Below, piece after piece: positions 45,782 to 55,664 of a stretch of 64,000 bases of DNA. The stretch comes from Pseudomonas denitrificans (nom. rej.) (lineage in GTDB: Bacteria; Pseudomonadota; Gammaproteobacteria; Pseudomonadales; Pseudomonadaceae), in the NCBI RefSeq assembly GCF_008807415.1, contig NZ_CP043626.1, forward strand, positions 2,852,001 through 2,916,000. Reading direction: 5' to 3'. The stretch's first letter is position 1, and each line of letters starts with the position of its first letter. The position numbers and the translations under genes are program-made. The notes beneath the pieces were generated by a model. That model was not told the DNA's origin. It saw nothing but the letters and a program-made list of their open reading frames with translations, and did not search any database.

Positions 45782-47422
45782 ATGTCAGGTCCGATTCGTG
45801 TTTTCGCACTTTCCCTTCTCGTCGTTGCCCTCTCGCTGCAAGGTTGCAGCAGCCACGGCGGCAGCAGTCACCACCGCGCTTCCGATAGCAGCAGCACCGA
45901 CGATGGCTCCGGCTCCGGCGGCGATGGCAGCGGCGGTACTGGCGGTACCGGTGGGACTGATGGAACCGGCGGCACCGGCGGGACCGATGGAACTGGCGGG
46001 ACCGGCGGCACTGGCGGGACGGGCGGCACCGACGGAACCGGTGGCACCGGCGGTACCGGAGGAACGGGCGGTACCGGAGGAACGGGCGGCGGCGACGGCA
46101 CAGGCGGCGGCACCACCACTCCGCCAGCCAGTACCACCGGCAATATCCTGACCAATACCGGCGAAGCGGTCTCCAATGTCGGCGACACCGTGAGCACCGT
46201 CGGCGCCGTGGTGAAGACAGTCGACCTGCCGGTGCTGGGCAATGGCGTCACGCAGAATGCCGGCACCCTGGTCCAGGAAGTCGGCGCCGGTGTGGACAGC
46301 GTCGGCACCGGCGTCACCAACGGTCTCGGCCAACTGGGCAACAACCCCAACGCCATTGGCACCACCGTCGCCGGCGCCACCGGCCTGGTCAGCCACACCG
46401 GTGGCGCAGTCAGCAGCCTGGGCGACACCGTGGCGGCCATCGGTGATGCCCCGGTGCTGGCCAACACCCCGCTCAATGGCCTGACCGGCCAGGTCGGCGG
46501 CCTGGTGGACGGCGTCGGCGGCAAGATCACCATGCTCGGCGACTCTCTCAGCGGCGCAGTCACCACCGGCCCGCTGAGCCAACTGACCACCCAGCTCAGC
46601 GGCACCACCGCCGGACTGGTCGGCAAGGTCGAAGGAACCACTCGCGGCGTCGGCGCCGCCACCGGACTGGGAACGCCGGTGAACAACCTGTTGACCACCG
46701 TCGGCGGTGTTGTGACCCAGACAGGCAACCAGGTAGCCAGTGCGAATCCGGCGCTGGCACCGGTCGGCGGAATCGTCAGCGATGCGGGTCAGGCAGTCAG
46801 CGCGGCCGGCGGCTTGGTCAATGGCAGCAATCCGGGCGGTGGTCTGCTCGGCAACGTCACCGGCGCACTGGCTGGCGCCACCGGCGGCAGTAATCCGGTG
46901 GGCGGCGTGGTCAGCGGCGTGACCGGTGCAGTGGGCGGTATCACCGGTTCTCTGGGTGGTGCCACCGGCGGCAGCAACCCGGTAGGCGGCCTGGTCAGCG
47001 GTGTGACCGGCGCAGTAGGCGGCCTCACCGGATCCCTGGGCGGCGCCACCGGCGGCAGTAATCCGGTGGGTGGCCTGGTCAGCGGTGTGACCGGCGCAGT
47101 AGGCGGCCTCACCGGCTCTCTGGGCGGCGCCACCGGCGGCAGCAACCCGGTAGGCGGCCTGGTCAACGGCGTGGCCGGCACCGTCGGCGGCGTGACCAGC
47201 AGCCTCACCGGCGGTGGCGGCCTGGTCGCCGGGGCAGGCGTGGGCATCGGCAGCAACACCCAGGGTTCGGGCGTGGCAGTCGGCGCAGGCGCCGGTACGA
47301 CTGGCGGTACCAGCGGTCAGGGAGGCCTGCTGGGCAATACGCTGGGCGCTGTGGGTGGCGCGCTGGGTGGTGTGACCGGCGGACTGGGTGGTGGATTGGC
47401 GATCGGTACGCCCAAGCAATAA
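45782..47422 (+). CDS. Gly-rich, collagen-like repeat lipoprotein
   Basis: A 546-residue protein. The lipoprotein signal MSGPIRVFALSLLVVALSLQGC gives lipidated Cys22 followed by SSHG, favouring the outer membrane. Residues about 42-115 are Gly-Gly-Thr/Asp-Gly-Thr triplets of collagen-like type. The middle repeats hydrophobic G/V/T segments such as NTGEAVSNVGDTVSTVG. Residues 365-476 are four 28-residue repeats (GATGGSNPVGGLVSGVTGAV... type), and the tail is Gly/Ala-rich. The start is ATG 45782 after GGAGGAATTCGCT; the ATG at 45767 is part of that ribosome site. The next gene encodes a TpsB transporter. No TPS secretion domain is present. Its function is unknown; it may be a surface fibre or adhesin. 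Confidence 0.82.
   Translation: MSGPIRVFALSLLVVALSLQGCSSHGGSSHHRASDSSSTDDGSGSGGDGSGGTGGTGGTDGTGGTGGTDGTGGTGGTGGTGGTDGTGGTGGTGGTGGTGGTGGGDGTGGGTTTPPASTTGNILTNTGEAVSNVGDTVSTVGAVVKTVDLPVLGNGVTQNAGTLVQEVGAGVDSVGTGVTNGLGQLGNNPNAIGTTVAGATGLVSHTGGAVSSLGDTVAAIGDAPVLANTPLNGLTGQVGGLVDGVGGKITMLGDSLSGAVTTGPLSQLTTQLSGTTAGLVGKVEGTTRGVGAATGLGTPVNNLLTTVGGVVTQTGNQVASANPALAPVGGIVSDAGQAVSAAGGLVNGSNPGGGLLGNVTGALAGATGGSNPVGGVVSGVTGAVGGITGSLGGATGGSNPVGGLVSGVTGAVGGLTGSLGGATGGSNPVGGLVSGVTGAVGGLTGSLGGATGGSNPVGGLVNGVAGTVGGVTSSLTGGGGLVAGAGVGIGSNTQGSGVAVGAGAGTTGGTSGQGGLLGNTLGAVGGALGGVTGGLGGGLAIGTPKQ
46874..47209 (+). repeat. Four in-frame 84-bp tandem repeats in the lipoprotein gene
   Basis: Units start at 46874, 46958, 47042 and 47126, each coding for a 28-residue repeat beginning GATGGSNPVGG. 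Units 2 and 3 encode identical protein; unit 4 is the most diverged. Near-identity at the DNA level makes copy-number change by slippage or recombination likely. Confidence 0.93.
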
Positions 47423-47447
47423 TCCGAATTACACCCATACTGTGGTT

Positions 47448-47473
47448 ACCAGGAGCCGCCCACGGCTCCTGGT
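47448..47473 (+). terminator. Hairpin between the lipoprotein and tpsB genes
   Basis: ACCAGGAGCCG and CGGCTCCTGGT form a perfect 11-bp stem with CCCA loop, followed by CCTTTAT. The weak T run suggests partial termination or mRNA processing, giving less transporter than lipoprotein. Confidence 0.6.
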
Positions 47474-47506
47474 CCTTTATCGAAGTCGGTCTCATGGAGG
47501 AGCCAG

Positions 47507-49174
47507 ATGCGCAAACTTGCTGTCCTGCCCCTGTTGTTGGCTGCACCTTTCGCCTGGGCCGAGCGCCCGATCCAGCTTCCCGGCTCCGATATCGAACAGA
47601 CCCTGCCCCGCCCCAACCTCCCTGGTGGCGACATCCGCCCCAAGGCCCCCAAGGTCACCGCGCCGGAACCTTCGGCCACCCAACCCGCGCAGATCCTCCA
47701 GCAGCGCATCCGCATCAAGCGCATCGAGCTGGCCGGCGGCAAGCACTATACCGTCACCACCTGGAAACCCCTGCTGGAGCCCCTGACCCAGCGCACCATC
47801 CAGGTCAGCGAACTGGTGGCGGCGGCCAAGGCCATCACCCAGCGCTATCAGGACGATGGCTACTTCATCTCCTTCGCCTACGTGCCCAACCAGGACTTCC
47901 GCAGCGGCGTCGCGCGCATCGTGCTGGTCGAGGGCCATATCAGCCAGGTCCGCGCCGCAGGCGACCTGGGTGTCCACCAGCAGCGCGTGGACCGCTGGAT
48001 CGAGAAGCTCAAGGCGGAAAAACCCCTGACCCGCGAGAGCTTCGAGCGCTTCAGCGTGCTGATGAGCCGGGTGCCCGGCATGCAGATGGCCATGGCGCTC
48101 AACCCACCCACCACCAGCGACGGTGGCGCGGTGCTGGAGCTGGCTGGCAAGCAAAAGCGCTTCGATACCGGGATGAACCTCGACTCGCGGCGCGGCGAGC
48201 AACGCGGGCTGTTCAACGCCGAAGTGATGTCGATGCTTGGCTGGGGCGAGCAGTTGCAGTTCAGCTACCTCTACCCGCCGGGCGACGACCACGAGTACTA
48301 CCGCGCCTGGAACTACAGCCAACTGCTGGGCGACAACGGCGTGCAGTTGCTGGCCGGCTACAGCAAGTACAACTCGCGCCCCGGCGAGAACCTGCGCCTG
48401 GCCAGCGGCCTGGAGTTCGAACGCAAGCGTCAGAACGAGCGGGTCAGCGCCGGCCTGGGCATCCCGCTGATGCTGCGCCGCGACCTGACCTGGGACCTCA
48501 ACCTGCGTGGCTACACAGTCAACGACACCAGCACCTACGACCTGGTCTACCCGGCCATCCCCTTCCGCATCGAACAGAAGAGCAAGCTGCGCGTGGTGGG
48601 TATCGAAACCGTCGTCCAGCAGTTCGCCGAGAAGCGCGTGCGCGCCGGCAGCGTGGCGGTTTACCAGGGGCTGAACGGCATGGGCGCGGAAGCGCCGGAG
48701 CCGATCAAGAAGAACTTCACCCGCCTGCTCGGCTTTGGCGCGCAGCAGGACCAGTTCGGCTCCAACTGGCAGGGCGTGGTGAGTGCTGCCTTCCAGTGGA
48801 GCGACGACGTGCTGCCCGACTCCGAGCAGGTCACCTACGGCGGCGGCAATTTCGGCCGCGGCTATCCGGACGACCAGGCCAGCGGCGACAAGGGCTGGGG
48901 CGCCTCCTACGAGGTGAACTATTCCTTCCTGCGGCAGAGCGTGGTGCTCAACCAGATCCAGCCCTACTTCGTCGTCGACACCGCACGCACCCGCTACAAC
49001 CAGGACGGCCTGAACGAAGGCAAGCTCGGCTCGGCAGCACTGGGCGTGCGTTTCTCCAACCGCAAGCACTACCTGGTGTCGATGGAAGTCGCCAAGCCGT
49101 TCGGCGACCGCGCACTGGACAACAACGAGCGCAGCCCGCGGCTGAACTTCGCCTTCAGCTACCAGATCCCCTGA
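47507..49174 (+). CDS. Two-partner-secretion outer-membrane transporter (TpsB, ShlB/FhaC type)
   Basis: A 555-residue Omp85-superfamily protein. The signal peptide MRKLAVLPLLLAAPFAWA is followed by a plug-type helix region rich in Pro, POTRA domains (about 65-165, including AKAITQRYQDDGYFISFAYVP and RIVLVEGHISQVRAAGDL) and a 16-stranded barrel. GGGNFGRGYPDD near residue 446 corresponds to the conserved loop-6 region (VRGY in FhaC) and the protein ends in a beta-strand, FAFSYQIP. It lies 84 bp after the Gly-rich lipoprotein, its only visible candidate substrate. No TpsA with a haemagglutination-activity domain is nearby. Confidence 0.88.
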   Translation: MRKLAVLPLLLAAPFAWAERPIQLPGSDIEQTLPRPNLPGGDIRPKAPKVTAPEPSATQPAQILQQRIRIKRIELAGGKHYTVTTWKPLLEPLTQRTIQVSELVAAAKAITQRYQDDGYFISFAYVPNQDFRSGVARIVLVEGHISQVRAAGDLGVHQQRVDRWIEKLKAEKPLTRESFERFSVLMSRVPGMQMAMALNPPTTSDGGAVLELAGKQKRFDTGMNLDSRRGEQRGLFNAEVMSMLGWGEQLQFSYLYPPGDDHEYYRAWNYSQLLGDNGVQLLAGYSKYNSRPGENLRLASGLEFERKRQNERVSAGLGIPLMLRRDLTWDLNLRGYTVNDTSTYDLVYPAIPFRIEQKSKLRVVGIETVVQQFAEKRVRAGSVAVYQGLNGMGAEAPEPIKKNFTRLLGFGAQQDQFGSNWQGVVSAAFQWSDDVLPDSEQVTYGGGNFGRGYPDDQASGDKGWGASYEVNYSFLRQSVVLNQIQPYFVVDTARTRYNQDGLNEGKLGSAALGVRFSNRKHYLVSMEVAKPFGDRALDNNERSPRLNFAFSYQIP

Positions 49175-49184
49175 GGGATGCGGA

Positions 49185-49211
49185 GAGTCACTGCGCCGGG
49201 CGCAGTGACTC
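49185..49211. other. Perfect 12-bp hairpin at the convergent 3' ends
   Basis: GAGTCACTGCGC and GCGCAGTGACTC form a stem with a CGG loop. It overlaps the end of the spermidine-synthase-like gene. There is no T run, but it could stop readthrough or protect both mRNAs. Confidence 0.6.
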
Positions 49212-49949
49212 GATGTAGGTGCGCAGCGAATAGCCCAGTTTGGGTTCGAGCTGGCCGACGCGCTTCTTCAGGCCGCGCAGGTTCAGCTCCTGGTCGAGTT
49301 CGGCAGGAACGAAGACGATCACATTGCCCTCGGGCACCGGGCACTCCCAGTAATGCCGGTTGAAGCGTCCACGCAGCAGCGCGGCTCCCAGCGGCCGACC
49401 ATCGTCGGTGCTCCACTGGTTGATCACCAGCCAGCCGCCCGGCTTCAGGCGCTCGCGGCAGGCACCGAGAAAGTCCCAGCCAATGTGCGCCGGCGCCGGC
49501 CCGGTATCTGTGTAGAGATCGAGGAAGATCAGGTCCGCCGGCTCGCACTCGGCCAGCTCCTGCACGGCGTCGCCGATGCGCAGGTTCAAGCGCTGGTCGT
49601 CCACCAGCCCGAGGTGCTCGCGAGCCAGGCGCGGGATGGACGGGCGCAGCTCGATGGCTTCCACTTCTTCCAGCGGCAGGTACTTCAGACAGGCCTGGGT
49701 CAGGCTGCCCGCGCCGAAGCCGAGGAACAGCGCGCGGCGCGGGCGCGAATGGCACAGCGCGCCGACCAGCATGGCGCGCGAGTAGTCGTACTCCAGCCAG
49801 CTCGGGTCGCCCATCAGCACGCAGCTCTGCTCAACCTCGTCGCCGAACTCCAGGTAGCGGAAGGCGCCGCTCTCCACGACGCGGATCACGCCGAAGTCAT
49901 CGCGCTCCTCGACGATCAGCAATTCTTCGCTCAGCAGCTCCTCGCTCAT
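49188..49949 (-). CDS. Spermidine synthase-like methyltransferase-fold protein
   Basis: A 253-residue protein with the polyamine-synthase Rossmann fold: RRALFLGFGAGSLTQACLKYLP, EAIELRPSIPRLAREHLGL, LRIGDAVQELAECEPADLIFLDLYTD and PGGWLVINQWS. The D-x-x-D aminopropyl site appears as DLYTD. True SpeE has a longer N-terminal domain, so the substrate may differ. The ATG at 49949 follows GGAG. It converges on tpsB. Confidence 0.83.
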   Translation of the reverse strand: MSEELLSEELLIVEERDDFGVIRVVESGAFRYLEFGDEVEQSCVLMGDPSWLEYDYSRAMLVGALCHSRPRRALFLGFGAGSLTQACLKYLPLEEVEAIELRPSIPRLAREHLGLVDDQRLNLRIGDAVQELAECEPADLIFLDLYTDTGPAPAHIGWDFLGACRERLKPGGWLVINQWSTDDGRPLGAALLRGRFNRHYWECPVPEGNVIVFVPAELDQELNLRGLKKRVGQLEPKLGYSLRTYIESLRPAQ

Positions 49950-51713
<1,764 letters not shown>

Positions 51714-51843
51714 ATCCGACACGGGTCTCAGTGCAGTCCTAAAACCACTGCCCGCAATTGACGCGGCCGGGGGCGCCTACCTAGAGTGGCGCCCCGCGCG
51801 GCAGCCGCCGCGCCATGGAAACCGTCAACCAAGGAAGATTCCG

Positions 51844-52605
51844 ATGCAACTGCACCGCTCCCTGCTCGCCCTGCTGATCGGCGCCAGCGCCGCCCTCTCC
51901 GGCTGCCAGAACATGAACACCGACAGCCTCGTGCAGTCCGGCATGATGGCCATGAAGGCCGCCACCCTGAGCGACGCCGAGATCAAGCAGGTCGCCGACG
52001 AAGCCTGCGCCAAGCAGGACGCTGAAGCGCAGATCGCGCCGGCCTCCAGCTCCTACACCAAGCGTCTGGACAAGATCGCCGCCGCCCTGGGCAACCCGCT
52101 CGACGGCACCGCGGTCAACTACAAGGTCTACCTCACCGACGACGTCAACGCCTTCGCCATGGCCAACGGCTGCGTGCGCGTTTACTCCGGCCTGATGGAC
52201 CTGATGAACGACAACGAAGTGGAAGGCGTGCTCGGCCATGAGATCGGCCACGTCGCCCTGGGCCATATCAAGAAGGCCACCCAGACCGCCTACGCAGCCG
52301 CCGCCGCACGCAACGCCGCGGCCGCCTCGGGCAATGCCACCGTGGCCGCACTGTCGCAGTCGCAGCTGGGCGAGATCGGCGAAGCGCTGGTCAACGCACA
52401 GTTCTCCCAGTCCCAGGAGTCGGCCGCCGACGACTACTCCTTCGACCTGCTGAAGAAGCGCGGCATCCAGCTGGAAGGCCTGGCCACCGCCTTCGACAAG
52501 CTGGCCAAGCTGAGCGGCGGCCAGGAGAGCAGCATGTTCGACTCGCACCCCGGCTCGCAGCAGCGCGCGGACCACATCCGCCAGCGCATCGCCAGCGGCA
52601 AGTGA
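51844..52605 (+). CDS. M48-family metalloprotease lipoprotein (LoiP/YggG-like)
   Basis: A 253-residue periplasmic or outer-membrane lipoprotein. The signal ends in the lipobox AALSGC (Cys21), followed by QNMN. The zinc site is LGHEIGHVALGH (His132, His136) and the third ligand lies in ESAADDYSFDLL. An Ala-rich helix (AYAAAAARNAAAASGNA) follows the active site. Relatives trim or degrade outer-membrane proteins under osmotic stress. The ATG has AAGGAAGA upstream, and a terminator follows. Confidence 0.92.
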   Translation: MQLHRSLLALLIGASAALSGCQNMNTDSLVQSGMMAMKAATLSDAEIKQVADEACAKQDAEAQIAPASSSYTKRLDKIAAALGNPLDGTAVNYKVYLTDDVNAFAMANGCVRVYSGLMDLMNDNEVEGVLGHEIGHVALGHIKKATQTAYAAAAARNAAAASGNATVAALSQSQLGEIGEALVNAQFSQSQESAADDYSFDLLKKRGIQLEGLATAFDKLAKLSGGQESSMFDSHPGSQQRADHIRQRIASGK

Positions 52606-52611
52606 TCCCGG

Positions 52612-52640
52612 ACGGGCCTCTGCGGAGGCCCGTTTGTTTT
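52612..52640 (+). terminator. Terminator after the M48 lipoprotein gene
   Basis: ACGGGCCTC, TGCG and GAGGCCCGT are followed by TTGTTTT. The convergent ycaQ stop adjoins it. Confidence 0.88.
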
Positions 52641-53860
52641 CAGGCCCTCGCCAGCACCCCTTGCAGGCGCTCGCCGGAAGGCCGTCGGCAGTTCACCGCC
52701 ACCCGCTCCAGCCCGAGCCAGTTCGCCATCTCGCCCAGTTGCTGCGCCAGCGCGGCGTGCCCCTCTTCGCCCAGCCCCTTTTCCTCTTCGTGGACGGCAT
52801 GCACCACCAGCCTGCCGGCAGGGCGATCGGAGCGCAGATCGACCCGCGCGGCCAGGCGCTCGTCGAACAGGAACGGCAACACGTAGTAGCCGTAAACCCG
52901 CTTGTGCTGCGGCGTGTAGATCTCCAGGCGGTAGCGGAAGTCGAACAGCCGCTCGGTACGGGCGCGTTCCCAGACCAGTGAATCGAACGGCGAGAGCAAG
53001 GCACTGGCGCGCACCTTGCGCGGGATCACCGGGTCAGCCAGGCAGTAGGCCGGCGCCTGCCAACCCTGGACCTGCACCGGCAACAGCTCGCCGGCCTCCA
53101 GCAACTCGGCCAGCCGCGCCTTGCTGTCGGCAGGGTCAAGGCGGAAGTAATCGCGCAGGTCCTTCTCGGTAGCCACACCCAACGCCTGTGCCGAATGCAG
53201 CAGCAACTGGCGCTGCGCCTCGTCTTCGTCCACGTCGGGCCGCTGCAGCAGATCGGCGGGCAGGACGCGCTCCGGCAAGTCGTACAGCCGCTCGAAACCG
53301 CGACGCCCGGCGACCGTCACCTCGCCCGCGGCGAACAGCCACTCCAGCGCATGTTTCTCGTCACTCCAGTCCCACCAGGGGCCGGCGCGTTCTTCGCGGG
53401 TGGTCAGGCTGCCGGCACCCAGCGCACCTTGCTCGCGCACAGCGCCGAGCACCCGCTGGATCACCGGTTGCTGCTCGCGTCCAAAGCGCGCCAGTTGCTG
53501 GTAGATGCCACGTCCTTCGGCCGCGCGACGCATGCGCCAGCGCATCAGCGGATAGAGCTCCAGCGGCAGCAACGAAGCTTCATGCCCCCAGTATTCGAAC
53601 AGCCGACGATGCCGCCCGCCGCTCCAGGCGGCCTCTTCCAGCAGCGTCGGCGGGTAGTTGCCCAGCCGTGAAAACAGCGGCAGGTAGTGCGAGCGCACCA
53701 ACGCGTTCACCGAGTCGATCTGCAGCACGCCCAGTCGTTCCAGCAGGCTGCGCACATGTCGGCGCTGCACCTCGCCGCCGGGCTTGCGCAGGGTGAAGCC
53801 CTGGGCGGCCAGGGCCAGGCGGCGGGCCTGCTTGAGGGACAGGGATTCGACGGTCGGCAT
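52640..53860 (-). CDS. YcaQ-type DNA glycosylase (winged-helix family)
   Basis: A 406-residue protein of the HTH_42/AlkX-YcaQ family, which unhooks interstrand DNA crosslinks in E. coli. The N-terminal LSLKQARRLALAAQGF and LLERLGVLQIDSVNALVRSHYLPLFSRLG contain the QxD active-site motif (QID). LFEYWGHEASLLPLELYP and the C-terminal LLSPFDSLVWERARTERLFDFRYRLEIYTPQHKRVYGYY are diagnostic. The ATG at 53860 follows GGAGTCC. It stands alone between convergent neighbours. Confidence 0.9.
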   Translation of the reverse strand: MPTVESLSLKQARRLALAAQGFTLRKPGGEVQRRHVRSLLERLGVLQIDSVNALVRSHYLPLFSRLGNYPPTLLEEAAWSGGRHRRLFEYWGHEASLLPLELYPLMRWRMRRAAEGRGIYQQLARFGREQQPVIQRVLGAVREQGALGAGSLTTREERAGPWWDWSDEKHALEWLFAAGEVTVAGRRGFERLYDLPERVLPADLLQRPDVDEDEAQRQLLLHSAQALGVATEKDLRDYFRLDPADSKARLAELLEAGELLPVQVQGWQAPAYCLADPVIPRKVRASALLSPFDSLVWERARTERLFDFRYRLEIYTPQHKRVYGYYVLPFLFDERLAARVDLRSDRPAGRLVVHAVHEEEKGLGEEGHAALAQQLGEMANWLGLERVAVNCRRPSGERLQGVLARA

Positions 53861-53920
53861 CGTGGACTCCGGAGCTGGGCGAGCCCTAGAGCCTAACGCC
53901 AATCGCAGCGCCTGGCTGCA

Positions 53921-54391
53921 TCAGGCGGGCTCCTCGAGCGACGTGGGTACCGGGAAGGGACGTGCGAAGGTGAAGACCTCCGCCGAGGGGCCCTCCAGCC
54001 GCAGACGCTCCAGGCGGTCGCGGGCCATCGCCACATCCGGCAGTTCGCCTTCGGGCAGCCACCACAGCGCGAGGCTCGGCGAAGGCAGGCGCTCCATCCA
54101 GTCGCGCTTGCTGCGCAGCACCTGCAGATGCTCGCCGGCGTAGACGTAATCCTTGAGCGCCTCGACCGACTCCCACAGCGACAGGTTGACGATGATCAGC
54201 GGGTCGTCGAAGACGCGAATCGAGGTGGCATCGCCCTCCTCCGTCTGCAGGCGCCAGACGAAACCGGGGCTGCGCTCGGCGAGGGCATTGATGTGATCGA
54301 GCTGGTCGACGAAGCCCTTCATCAGGGGGTGATCCAGCGGTGCGCGGGCCCTGGCGATGTTGACCTGGGCAAGGTGGTAACGGGTGGACAT
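53921..54391 (-). CDS. DUF3291 domain protein
   Basis: A 156-residue cytoplasmic protein of the DUF3291 family (dimeric alpha/beta-barrel, monooxygenase-like fold). Typical blocks are HLAQVNIARARAPLDHPLMKGFVDQLDHINALAERSPGFVWRLQ, NLSLWESVEALKDYVY and ALWWLPEGELP. The ATG at 54391 is chosen because the family N-terminus begins YHLAQVNI. The function is unknown. Confidence 0.87.
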   Translation of the reverse strand: MSTRYHLAQVNIARARAPLDHPLMKGFVDQLDHINALAERSPGFVWRLQTEEGDATSIRVFDDPLIIVNLSLWESVEALKDYVYAGEHLQVLRSKRDWMERLPSPSLALWWLPEGELPDVAMARDRLERLRLEGPSAEVFTFARPFPVPTSLEEPA

Positions 54392-54478
54392 GGGCTTCCT
54401 TGTCATCCAGCGGGTCATGAGGCTGATCAGGCTTTTGGGAGCGAGCGGCACGACGAGGGTCCGTGCCGCCCGGCAATT

Positions 54479-54712
54479 TCAACGACGGACATAATCCATC
54501 CAGAACGGGCGCTCGACTTCCTGCTGGATGTCGGCACGGCTCAGGCCGATATCCTTGAGCGCCTCATCGCTCATGGTCGCCAGCTCACGACGCTGACGGG
54601 CCAGTTCGTGCCAGTGCAGGACACGTTGCATGGCGCGTTTCCAAAGCGGAACGGGGGAGACTTTGTGGACATGGTAGGACGCTGCTACGAAACCGAGTTG
54701 ACCTTTCATCAT
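54479..54712 (-). CDS. DUF1127 small basic protein
   Basis: A 77-residue protein; the C-terminal 45 residues form the YjiS/DUF1127 domain, LARQRRELATMSDEALKDIGLSRADI. Members with this domain affect RNA turnover and phosphate or carbon physiology in several proteobacteria. Two adjacent ATG codons are possible (54712, 54709), after GGGAGG. It is divergent from a LysR regulator that may control it. Confidence 0.88.
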   Translation of the reverse strand: MMKGQLGFVAASYHVHKVSPVPLWKRAMQRVLHWHELARQRRELATMSDEALKDIGLSRADIQQEVERPFWMDYVRR

Positions 54713-54806
54713 GCTTCCCTCCCTGTGGGGTTGGATGCAGTTTCAGGCTCACGCTAAGATCAATCCAACGAATCATTCTTATGCAACCCATCTCGGAGAT
54801 TGATGA

Positions 54807-55658
54807 ATGAGCAGCTTCCCGAGCATCGACAGCGAACTGCTGCGCACCTTCGTCGCCATCGCCGACCACGGCGGGTTCACCCGCGCGGCCGAGATGGTCA
54901 ACCGCACCCAGTCGGCAGTGAGCATGCAGATGAAACGCCTGGAGGAGGACGTGCTGGAGCGCAGCCTGTTCGAGCGCGACGGCCGCCAGGTGCGCCTGAC
55001 GCCCGAGGGGCAGATCCTGCTGGGCTACGCGCGGCGCATCCTGCGGTTGCAGGGTGAGGTGTTCAACACCTTCCGCCAGCCGCACATGGTCGGCTCGGTG
55101 AAGATCGGCACGCCGGATGACTATGTGATGCGCTTCCTGCCCAGCATCCTTTCGCGCTTCGCCGAGGCCTATCCGCTGGTGCAGGTGGAAGTGCACTGTG
55201 ACTCGTCCGCGCAGTTGCTGATGCGCAACGACCTGGACCTTTCCATCGTCACCCGCGAGCCGGGTACCGAGATCGGCCAGTTGCTGCGCCAGGAGTCCTT
55301 CGTCTGGATGGCCGCCGAGAGCTTCTGCCCGCAGGAGCAGCGCCCACTGCCGCTGGCGATGTTCAACACCGCCTGCTTCTGCCGCGCCTGGGCCTGCAAT
55401 GCGCTGGAGGCGATGGAAGTGGACTACCGCATCGCCTACAGCAGCCCGAGCCTGTCGGCGCTGTTCGCCGTGGCCAGTGCGGGGCTGGCGGTCACAGCGC
55501 AACTGCAGAGCTTGCTCACTGGCAATCTGCGCATCATCGGCGAGGACGAGGGCCTGCCAATGCTCCCCAACGCCAGCATCGTGCTGCTACGCGGGCAGAA
55601 GATGACCCCGGTGACCGACAAGCTGGCCGAGTACATCGTCGAAGGCTTCCGTTCGTAA
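54807..55658 (+). CDS. LysR-family transcriptional regulator
   Basis: A 283-residue regulator. The winged HTH, ELLRTFVAIADHGGFTRAAEMVNRTQSAVSMQMKRLEEDV, occupies residues 10-50, and the substrate-binding domain follows. It is divergent from the DUF1127 gene with 94 bp between, the usual LysR arrangement; the GAATCATTC-rich stretch there could hold its site. The effector is unknown. Its stop lies 6 bp from the stop of the convergent TSUP gene, without a visible terminator. Confidence 0.9.
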   Translation: MSSFPSIDSELLRTFVAIADHGGFTRAAEMVNRTQSAVSMQMKRLEEDVLERSLFERDGRQVRLTPEGQILLGYARRILRLQGEVFNTFRQPHMVGSVKIGTPDDYVMRFLPSILSRFAEAYPLVQVEVHCDSSAQLLMRNDLDLSIVTREPGTEIGQLLRQESFVWMAAESFCPQEQRPLPLAMFNTACFCRAWACNALEAMEVDYRIAYSSPSLSALFAVASAGLAVTAQLQSLLTGNLRIIGEDEGLPMLPNASIVLLRGQKMTPVTDKLAEYIVEGFRS

Positions 55659-55664
55659 TGCGGC

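Noticed and set aside
45930..46115. Short direct repeats that could suggest a CRISPR array
   Set aside because: The 9-bp units are contiguous, in frame and code for Gly-Gly-Thr; there are no spacers and no cas genes.
47492..49069. A 525-codon open frame opposite tpsB
   Set aside because: Antisense to a complete TpsB with signal peptide and POTRA domains; no recognisable motif.
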